From: Candidatus Cloacimonadota bacterium
GTDB taxonomy: Bacteria; Cloacimonadota; Cloacimonadia; JGIOTU-2
Direction of reading: 5' to 3'
Assembly: GCA_014384665.1 (NCBI GenBank)
Contig: JACNFI010000114.1
Location: 1-5,137 of the forward strand
DNA: 5,137 bases
Of the stretch, positions 1-4,932 are shown piece by piece. Numbering within the stretch: the first letter of the stretch is position 1; each line of letters begins with the position of its first letter. A program made the position numbers and the translations under genes. Under the pieces are notes generated by a model. The model did not search any database and had not been told where the DNA came from. It saw only the letters and a program-made list of their open reading frames with translations.

Positions 1-4
1 TCAT
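1..4 (-). CDS. start of a divergent gene cut by the left edge
   Basis: Only the ATG (positions 4 to 2) and one further base lie in the window, so the product cannot be named. The call rests on what precedes it on the minus strand: a near-ideal Shine-Dalgarno sequence GGAGGA six bases upstream of the ATG, and a TTGACA box with a -10-like hexamer further up. The gene would be transcribed leftward, divergent from the GH130-REC gene, with about 270 bases between the two starts. It could be a chance ATG, but the start signals here are stronger than those of the GH130-REC gene. Confidence 0.5.
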
Positions 5-10
5 ATTATA

Positions 11-16
11 TCCTCC
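11..16 (-). promoter_or_regulatory. ribosome binding site of the left-edge gene
   Basis: The minus strand reads GGAGGA, complementary to the 3' end of 16S rRNA, with a six-base spacer (TATAAT) before the ATG at 4-2. Sequence and spacing are both close to ideal. This is the main evidence that a gene begins at the left edge. Confidence 0.6.
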
Positions 17-29
17 GAAAGTGGAATTT

Positions 30-58
30 TTTATCTGCAGGTTTGGATTGTGTGTCAA
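30..58 (-). promoter_or_regulatory. candidate promoter of the left-edge gene
   Basis: The minus strand has a perfect TTGACA (58 to 53), a 17-base spacer and GATAAA (35 to 30, four of six matches to TATAAT). Transcription would start near position 23, giving a leader of about 20 bases that contains the GGAGGA site. The -10 is imperfect, but the spacing and the match to the downstream start signals make it plausible. Confidence 0.4.
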
Positions 59-157
59 GTAAAACGATTGGGGGATTTCATATGATGTGTCATGGCTGAT
101 TTGATATTTAAAATAGATTGGAAATCAATACAATTTGACATCTAAATTATAAAGATA

Positions 158-176
158 TTGACTAATCTTTAGTTAA
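158..176. repeat. small dyad upstream of the GH130-REC gene
   Basis: TTGACTAA (158-165) and TTAGTTAA (169-176) form an eight-base inverted repeat with one G-T pair and a three-base TCT loop. It lies about 100 bases upstream of the GH130-REC start in the divergent region and could be an operator. In DNA this AT-rich, a dyad of this size can also arise by chance. The rest of 5-274 shows no coding signal on either strand. Confidence 0.3.
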
Positions 177-199
177 ATTTCTAAGTGGATTTAATAAAA

Positions 200-205
200 T
201 ATAAT
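200..205 (+). promoter_or_regulatory. candidate -10 box for the GH130-REC gene
   Basis: A perfect TATAAT, followed by GAT, lies about 70 bases upstream of the ATG at 275. No good -35 hexamer sits 16-18 bases upstream; the TTGACA at 135-140 and the TTGACT at 158-163 are too far away. It is therefore a weak candidate that could need an activator, or a coincidence in AT-rich sequence. Confidence 0.25.
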
Positions 206-274
206 GATAAAATATTCCGATTATAATTGAAATTATATCTAAAATATGGATTGTGGAAAACATAGAAAGATATT

Positions 275-2131
275 ATGATAACTACAAAAAGAAAATCAAT
301 AAAATTTTATCCTGATTCAAAAAGAGTAATTGCACGCTTCTTTATGCCTGGTGGTTCTGGTAGAGCAAGACCCATTATTACAAAAGTCATAAATCTATCT
401 GATAAGGATGTTCATATTACAATTAATCAAGTTTTGATGAATTTTTCACAGCGACATCGTAATATTACAAAAATATTTAAAAAAAATTTCAATAATGTAG
501 AACATGTATTGAATGAACTAAATATTGATACTGAATCTTTATCTTTAGAAAAAAAATTGCTTATTGGTTCATACTTCACTATGGAATATTCTATTGAATC
601 GACAGCCTTCTTTAATCCAGCAATAGTTGAAGATCCTGATCAAACTAATTTAGAAGAAGGGCAGAAAAGAGTAATAGTAAGTTTTCGTGCTACAGGGGAA
701 GGACATATCTCATCAATTGCATTTAGGAGCGGTATAATTGATAAAAACAATAACTTAAAATTTAAAGCTCCAGGTAGATATGTGGATGTACCGGAAGTTG
801 TGAAGCGCCATGTTTATGAAAAAAATTTATTTCTAAAAAAACTTGATGAAATGAATATTCACAAAGATGTTATTGGCTTAGTTATGGATAAACTGGGAGA
901 TAAATTTATTTATGGTGAATTACAAGCAAGTATTGCTGTAGCCATGAAAGATACAAAGTTAAGTTATACAAGAAAAAAAGTGGTTGAGGCAATTAATTGG
1001 TTGGCTGATGCTCATTATGAAATATCATTTTCTCTTGATACTGCTATTTCAGAACGGGTCATCTTTCCCACTTCTTATACCGAAAGAAATGGTATTGAGG
1101 ATGCAAGATTTGTTAGATTTGTTGATGATGACGGAAACATAACTTATTATGCAACTTACACTGCTTATAACGGTTATGCGATTCTGCCAAAATTATTACA
1201 AACAAAGGATTTTTATCATTTCAATATTATGCCTATTAATGGAGAAAAAGCACAAAATAAAGATATGGCACTTTTTCCAAAAAAAATTAATGGTAAATAT
1301 GCAATGATTTCACGATTTGATGGTGTGAATAATTATATTATGTTTTCTGATAATATTAACATCTGGCAAGATGCTCAAAAAATGCAAGAGCCAAAATATC
1401 CTTGGGAATTCGTGCAAATTGGTAACTGTGGTTCACCTATTGAAACCGAAAAGGGCTGGTTGTTAATAACACATGGAGTTGGTTCGATGAGAAAATATTG
1501 TCTTGGTGCAACACTTCTAGACCTAGATGATCCATCTAAGGTAATTGCGCGTCTACATGAGCCGTTATTAGCACCTAATGATGAAGAAAGAGAAGGTTAT
1601 GTGCCAAATGTTGTATATTCGTGCGGATCAATAATTCATAATAATGAACTTATTATCCCTTATGCAATGTCAGATTATGCCTCTACTTTTGCAAGTATAT
1701 CTTTGGATGAATTATTTAGTAACTTATTCTCTCAATCTGATATAAATCGTATGAAGTCAAAGAAAAAAAAGGCTTCTATATTAATAGTTGATGATGATGA
1801 TGATTTTAGGAAAATAACGATGAAACTATTGGAAGAAGATGGTTATCAGGTTGACGAAGCATCAGAAGGTGTTGAAGCCCTTATGCAAATCGCAAAAAAG
1901 AAATTCGATTTGATAATATCTGATATTAAGATGCCCAATTTTGATGGATTTCAACTACTGGAGTTTATGAATAAAAAAAATATAAGCATTCCCGTTGTAT
2001 TTATAACCGGTTATCCAACTGAAGAATATGAAAATAAAGGTTTGGAACTTGGTGCTGTCGAATTTATTAAAAAACCTATAGAATTTGAATTACTTGTATC
2101 CAAAATAAAGAAAATATTAGAATATCATTAA
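275..2131 (+). CDS. GH130-family glycoside phosphorylase/hydrolase fused to a receiver domain
   Basis: Predicted cytoplasmic, with no signal peptide or membrane segment. Residues 1 to about 485 are a long-form GH130 protein (five-bladed beta-propeller; characterised relatives are beta-mannoside phosphorylases and beta-1,2-mannosidases). Visible motifs are FFNP (112-115), FRATGEGHISS (137-147), a helical insertion around 172-245, GIEDAR (273-278, where D276 aligns with the family's catalytic Asp), LFPKKINGKY (333-342), and THGVGSMRKY (399-408). In the last, H400 may correspond to the phosphate-binding His of mannoside phosphorylases. After a lysine-rich linker (about 486-500) comes a complete REC domain (501-618): acidic pair D506/D507, phospho-acceptor D550 in SDIKMP, T578, and K600 before P601. 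There is no DNA-binding output domain, so the GH130 part is the likely output. The start fits the family N-terminus (KRKSIKFYPDSKRVIARFF); only a weak AGAAAGA precedes it. The exact substrate cannot be read from the sequence. Confidence 0.9.
   Translation: MITTKRKSIKFYPDSKRVIARFFMPGGSGRARPIITKVINLSDKDVHITINQVLMNFSQRHRNITKIFKKNFNNVEHVLNELNIDTESLSLEKKLLIGSYFTMEYSIESTAFFNPAIVEDPDQTNLEEGQKRVIVSFRATGEGHISSIAFRSGIIDKNNNLKFKAPGRYVDVPEVVKRHVYEKNLFLKKLDEMNIHKDVIGLVMDKLGDKFIYGELQASIAVAMKDTKLSYTRKKVVEAINWLADAHYEISFSLDTAISERVIFPTSYTERNGIEDARFVRFVDDDGNITYYATYTAYNGYAILPKLLQTKDFYHFNIMPINGEKAQNKDMALFPKKINGKYAMISRFDGVNNYIMFSDNINIWQDAQKMQEPKYPWEFVQIGNCGSPIETEKGWLLITHGVGSMRKYCLGATLLDLDDPSKVIARLHEPLLAPNDEEREGYVPNVVYSCGSIIHNNELIIPYAMSDYASTFASISLDELFSNLFSQSDINRMKSKKKKASILIVDDDDDFRKITMKLLEEDGYQVDEASEGVEALMQIAKKKFDLIISDIKMPNFDGFQLLEFMNKKNISIPVVFITGYPTEEYENKGLELGAVEFIKKPIEFELLVSKIKKILEYH
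1763..1771 (+). other. A8 run and A_AAA_AAG slippery site at the domain junction
   Basis: The linker between the GH130 and REC domains contains eight consecutive A (1763-1770) followed by G. Read in frame, 1765-1771 is A AAA AAG, the heptamer used for -1 frameshifting in E. coli dnaX. A -1 shift would add six codons and stop at the TGA at 1789-1791, giving a GH130 protein of about 505 residues without REC. No clear upstream Shine-Dalgarno stimulator or downstream hairpin is visible, and A runs are common in Lys codons of AT-rich genes, so use of the site is speculative. Confidence 0.3.
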
Positions 2132-2159
2132 GATAACCATATGTTATGTATGAACAGTT

Positions 2160-2172
2160 CTGAAATTATTTT
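2160..2172. repeat. 13-bp direct repeat, copy 1
   Basis: CTGAAATTATTTT here is repeated exactly at 2221-2233, with starts 61 bases apart. On the minus strand this copy overlaps the TAA stop of the chimeric relic (2168-2166). The pair brackets the GT4-like tail of the relic, which suggests a role in the rearrangement that built it, although both copies are AT-rich. Confidence 0.5.
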
Positions 2173-2399
2173 AAAATATCTTCATATACTTTCAGGTGAT
2201 CATTTACCATTTTTTCCTGACTGAAATTATTTTCAGCCAAACCTAAAATACTCCGACCATTATATAAATGGGAACGAAATATCATTATATACTTACCTTT
2301 ATATTTTATTACTCCTGCATTATGAACCGTAGCAACCGGATATGGAACATCATCTTTTGTTAAAATTGGATTATTTTCATATCAGTAGATAACTGACAT
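2166..2399 (-). pseudogene. collapsed gene relic: GH130 N-terminus joined in frame to a GT4 C-terminus
   Basis: Translating the minus strand from ATG 2399 gives MSVIY, a TGA (2384-2382, codon 6), then YENNPILTKDDVPYP, VHNAG, KYKGKYIMIFRSH and NGRSILGLAE. This is the recognisable start of a short-form GH130 protein (the NPIL...P, HNAG, GKY...FR and LGLAES elements). From about codon 57 it continues in the same frame as NNFSQEKMVNDHLKVYEDILK and TAA. That tail looks like the last helix of a GT4 glycosyltransferase, not GH130, whose next segment should be SxDGF and later the EDPR catalytic motif. The ATG lies two bases after the GT4 gene stop, with AAGGGGA eight bases before it, so the ancestral gene was probably coupled to that gene. 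At 77 codons with a nonsense codon and no catalytic Asp, it cannot be an active enzyme. TGA may replace a CGA Arg codon (VIYRYENNP). Confidence 0.8.
2221..2236. repeat. 13-bp direct repeat copy 2, within a perfect hairpin at the relic junction
   Basis: CTGAAA (2221-2226), TTAT loop, TTTCAG (2231-2236) is a perfect six-base inverted repeat. Its first 13 bases also form the second copy of the direct repeat at 2160-2172. On the minus strand it encodes the ENNF codons where GH130-like sequence gives way to GT4-like sequence. It is not followed by a T run on either strand, so it is not a rho-independent terminator. Confidence 0.5.
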
Positions 2400-2401
2400 A
2401 A

Positions 2402-4648
2402 TTAATGTCCCCTTATCTCATGTTCATGAGCAGAAAGAACTGTCAAGAGGGCTATTTTATAAGCAATATTACTTTCTGCTCCCTGATTTCTATTCACGCC
2501 GCAACTTTCCAGCCCATCGCAACATCCGCAAGTTGCAAAATCATATAATGAAATTCTCAGGTCATTATCTCCTAAAAACCACATATAAGATCTAAACATT
2601 TTCTTTAGATAATTTTTGTCTTTTGTAACATTGTACGCTTGGTAAAACATTAAGACCATTCCAATAGCATCAATGGGCTGTTGTGGATATTGAGAACGTT
2701 CTTCTCCTTTTTTGAACCAATTATCAGCACCTACAAGTGAGAGGTATCCGTTTTTTATAACAACTTTTTCTAAAAATTTCATTGATTCTTGGGCAATTCC
2801 CAATGTTTTTTTGTCACCTGTGATTTTATATGCATAGAAAAGTGACAAAGGAATGATCCCATTATCATAAGCCAGGATCGGTTCAAACCAATGCCATTTT
2901 TTATCCTTATTATTCAAATAACTATTAATAATCATATTTGTAATCTTTTTGAGAACCTGTTGCAACCCCTCATCATCAGGAAAACGTTTAAGATAATGAT
3001 AAAGACCCCCTAATGTATTTGCAATACCTCTAATTGATTGTAATTTTTCAAAATTTGGAGAAGCCAAATCAAACATCTCTTTTGCTATTAGAAAATACGC
3101 CTCATTATGAGCAAAACGAATTAGGTAACCAAGTGCCCAGATTGTCCTACCAAATGAATCTTCCGAGCCAATTTCATCAAGGAAATCTCTATTAAAACTC
3201 AGAAAATTTCTAAAAGTACCATTCTCATTTTGCATATAATGTATAAATCCTAAATAGACTTGTAATAATTTTAAAGCCACCGGGTCCCTTTTCTCTCTAT
3301 AGGCCATTGAAACCATTAAAAGGGCTCTCGCATTATCATCAAGACAATAACCATCTTTTAAATTTGGAACAATGTAGTTAGCATGTTGAAAAATCCCTGT
3401 ATTATCAGTTAATCTTTCTATATGGATTAAACAATAAGGGGGTAAAACCAAAGGGTCTATTATTGCTTCCTTTTGTATTATAATCTTTGTATATGATCTT
3501 ATTGCTGTTGATATGAGTTTGAGATATTTAGTTCCAATTTCAGACCAGATGTTTTTTTGACCATAGCAATATGCTTTTTTCCTTAACTCAAGTAACTCAG
3601 ATGGTTTATCTAATAATTCATTCAGGATATCAGCCAGTTCATCTGAGCTTCCAAAATTAAAAAGTTTTCCCCGACCATCTGCCAAAAGTTCCTGTGCATG
3701 CCAATATGGAGTTGAAATCACTGCTGCACCTGCTCCCACTGCATAAGATAATGTACCGCTGGTAATTTGACCTTCATTCAGATACGGTGTTATATAAATA
3801 TCAATAGCTGATAAATAGCTAAATAATTCTTTATTACTAACAAAATGGTTATTAAAATACACATATTTTCTAAGATTATTCTTTTCCACCAATAATTGTA
3901 GATAATTTCTATATTCCTCACCTGATTCCCTTAAAACATTTGGATGTGTTTTCCCCAATATTATGTAAATAACCTCCGGATGTTTCTCTACAACCTTTGG
4001 TAAAGCCTGGATAACAGTTTCAATACCTTTATTTTTACTTAATAAGCCAAATGTAAACAGGGATTTTTTATCTTCTAAATGAAACTTCTTTTTATACTGT
4101 TCACTTCTAATAAAATTCAAATCAGGAACACCATGCTCGATAATTGCTAATTTTTCTCGAGGAACATTATAGATCTTGGTTAAAAAATCAATTGCCAGCT
4201 TACTCATAACAACTATTTTTTCTGTTTTTTTACTAATTCCGCGAACAATTTCTTTTTGTGTGTAAGATGGATTTTTCAATACTGTATGAAAAGTAACGAT
4301 CAGGGGAATTTTGAGTCTATGAATTAATGAAAGTATATAAATTCCGTTTTCACCGCCAAAAATACCAAATTCATGTTGTAAAATACATATATCCGCATCA
4401 CTGTAATTGATAAAATGAGCTGCTTTTATATAATCTATCTGGTAATCCTGCCTGATTGTATATTCCACTATTTCAGGATAATCATAGGTTTGATCATGGT
4501 CATTAATTGCAACAACAAATGCATCAACATGAATATTTTTATCCTTTTTTTTGTTAGTTATTGAATCTATAAAATCTCTTGTGAATGTAGCAATACCACA
4601 TTGACGAGGAATATAATTTCCTATACATGCAATTTTAATTTTTTGCAT
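2402..4648 (-). CDS. GT4-family glycosyltransferase with C-terminal alpha/alpha-toroid-like domain
   Basis: Residues 1 to about 385 are a GT-B fold glycosyltransferase of family GT4: N-terminal CGIATFTRDF (17-26), LQHEFGIFGGENG (90-102), VTFHTVL (118-124), VVMSK (146-150), EHGVPD (171-176), and nucleotide-sugar half motifs FTFGLLSKNKG (198-208), ITSGTLSYAVGAG (295-307) and STPYWHAQELLADGRG (312-327). The usual EX7E motif is altered: E292 is present but its partner is L300/S301. Residues from about 390 to 748 are mostly helical and resemble the (alpha/alpha)6 toroids of glycan-active enzymes: GYCLDDNARALL (433-444), EDSFGRTIWALG (496-507), HWFEP (586-590), YDNGIIPLSLFYAY (594-607), QYPQQPIDAIG (653-663), and a Cys-rich CGCCDGLESCGVNRNQGAES (707-726). 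No signal peptide or membrane segment, so probably cytosolic. It likely transfers a sugar, perhaps mannose given the GH130 neighbours, to a glycan; the donor is not readable. It converges on the GH130-REC gene and runs directly into the GH130 relic. Confidence 0.88.
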   Translation of the reverse strand: MQKIKIACIGNYIPRQCGIATFTRDFIDSITNKKKDKNIHVDAFVVAINDHDQTYDYPEIVEYTIRQDYQIDYIKAAHFINYSDADICILQHEFGIFGGENGIYILSLIHRLKIPLIVTFHTVLKNPSYTQKEIVRGISKKTEKIVVMSKLAIDFLTKIYNVPREKLAIIEHGVPDLNFIRSEQYKKKFHLEDKKSLFTFGLLSKNKGIETVIQALPKVVEKHPEVIYIILGKTHPNVLRESGEEYRNYLQLLVEKNNLRKYVYFNNHFVSNKELFSYLSAIDIYITPYLNEGQITSGTLSYAVGAGAAVISTPYWHAQELLADGRGKLFNFGSSDELADILNELLDKPSELLELRKKAYCYGQKNIWSEIGTKYLKLISTAIRSYTKIIIQKEAIIDPLVLPPYCLIHIERLTDNTGIFQHANYIVPNLKDGYCLDDNARALLMVSMAYREKRDPVALKLLQVYLGFIHYMQNENGTFRNFLSFNRDFLDEIGSEDSFGRTIWALGYLIRFAHNEAYFLIAKEMFDLASPNFEKLQSIRGIANTLGGLYHYLKRFPDDEGLQQVLKKITNMIINSYLNNKDKKWHWFEPILAYDNGIIPLSLFYAYKITGDKKTLGIAQESMKFLEKVVIKNGYLSLVGADNWFKKGEERSQYPQQPIDAIGMVLMFYQAYNVTKDKNYLKKMFRSYMWFLGDNDLRISLYDFATCGCCDGLESCGVNRNQGAESNIAYKIALLTVLSAHEHEIRGH
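2408..2414 (-). promoter_or_regulatory. ribosome binding site of the GH130 relic, inside the GT4 gene end
   Basis: The minus strand reads AAGGGGA within the last codons of the GT4 gene, eight bases before the relic ATG at 2399. With only two bases between the GT4 stop and that ATG, this is a typical arrangement for translational coupling. It supports the view that a full GH130 gene once followed GT4 in the same operon. Confidence 0.55.
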
Positions 4649-4652
4649 TCTT

Positions 4653-4657
4653 CTCCT
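4653..4657 (-). promoter_or_regulatory. ribosome binding site of the GT4 gene
   Basis: The minus strand reads AAAAGGAGAAGA directly before the ATG, with AGGAG four bases upstream of it. This fixes the start at 4648, which also gives the expected GT4 N-terminus (MQKIKIACIGNYIPRQCGIA). Confidence 0.75.
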
Positions 4658-4679
4658 TTTCTTACAACTAATTACCCTT

Positions 4680-4713
4680 ATTATAAACTATATAGAAACA
4701 TTTAATATTGCAA
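4680..4713 (-). promoter_or_regulatory. candidate promoter region of the GT4 gene
   Basis: The minus strand contains a perfect TATAAT (4685 to 4680) about 30 bases before the ATG, and a second -10-like TATAGT (4692 to 4687). TTGCAA (4713 to 4708) lies 15 bases above the latter. Neither combination has ideal spacing, so the region rather than a single promoter is indicated. Confidence 0.3.
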
Positions 4714-4733
4714 AATCAAATTGATTAATTCGT

Positions 4734-4756
4734 TGATTTAATTATTTATTAAATCA
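4734..4756. repeat. 9-bp dyad in the GT4-psuG divergent region
   Basis: TGATTTAAT (4734-4742), loop TATTT, ATTAAATCA (4748-4756) form a perfect nine-base inverted repeat. It lies upstream of both divergent genes, about 86 bases from the GT4 start, and could bind a dimeric regulator. All but two of its pairs are A-T, so chance is a real alternative. Confidence 0.35.
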
Positions 4757-4838
4757 GATGTTAGATAATCTACTTCATTAATTAGAAATCGATCTTTTAA
4801 TAAAAATTCCACAATAAAATTATTATCGTCAAGTATAT

Positions 4839-4851
4839 TATGTTAAACATA
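4839..4851. repeat. 13-bp palindrome upstream of psuG
   Basis: TATGTT-A-AACATA is a perfect six-base half-site palindrome around one central base, just upstream of the candidate psuG -35 box at 4871. Its size and position suit an operator. No regulator gene is in the window. Confidence 0.35.
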
Positions 4852-4870
4852 GGAAATTTTTTTATTATTT

Positions 4871-4897
4871 TTGACACGATTTCTTGTAAGCTACCAT
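4871..4897 (+). promoter_or_regulatory. candidate promoter of psuG
   Basis: A perfect TTGACA (4871-4876) is followed after a short 15-base spacer by TACCAT (4892-4897, four of six matches to TATAAT). The start would lie about 30 bases before the ATG at 4933. The spacer is shorter than ideal and the -10 is imperfect. Confidence 0.3.
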
Positions 4898-4909
4898 TTT
4901 ACTAAAATG
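4895..4909. repeat. 15-bp dyad at the psuG promoter
   Basis: CATTTT-ACT-AAAATG is a perfect six-base inverted repeat overlapping the candidate -10 region and the expected transcription start of psuG, a position typical of a repressor site. It could also be a weak leader hairpin. Function is inferred from position only. Confidence 0.3.
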
Positions 4910-4932
4910 AGAAATAATTGAAAGCCAAAATC

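Noticed and set aside
1751..2131. Internal ATG (Met493) as an independent start for a stand-alone REC protein
   Set aside because: No ribosome binding site precedes it, and the reading frame is continuous from the GH130 domain; a single fused protein is the simpler reading.
2133..2147. ATAAC-CATAT-GTTAT inverted repeat as a terminator for the GH130-REC gene
   Set aside because: The five-base stem is nearly all A-T and is not followed by a T run; no convincing rho-independent terminator is visible between the convergent genes.
2382..2384. TGA in the relic as a sense codon (recoded genetic code or selenocysteine)
   Set aside because: The two large genes read normally with the standard bacterial code and use TGG for Trp; the protein is also truncated and lacks catalytic residues, so a nonsense mutation is simpler.
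2166..2399. The relic as a genuine small protein gene
   Set aside because: It has the TGA at codon 6, covers only the propeller's first strands, and switches to a different family's C-terminus; a degraded fusion explains this better, although expression of the remnant cannot be excluded.
4840..4905. 21-codon + strand open frame upstream of psuG (MLNIGNFF...)
   Set aside because: No Shine-Dalgarno site, low-complexity AT-driven codons and no recognisable motif; it overlaps the palindrome and the candidate psuG promoter.
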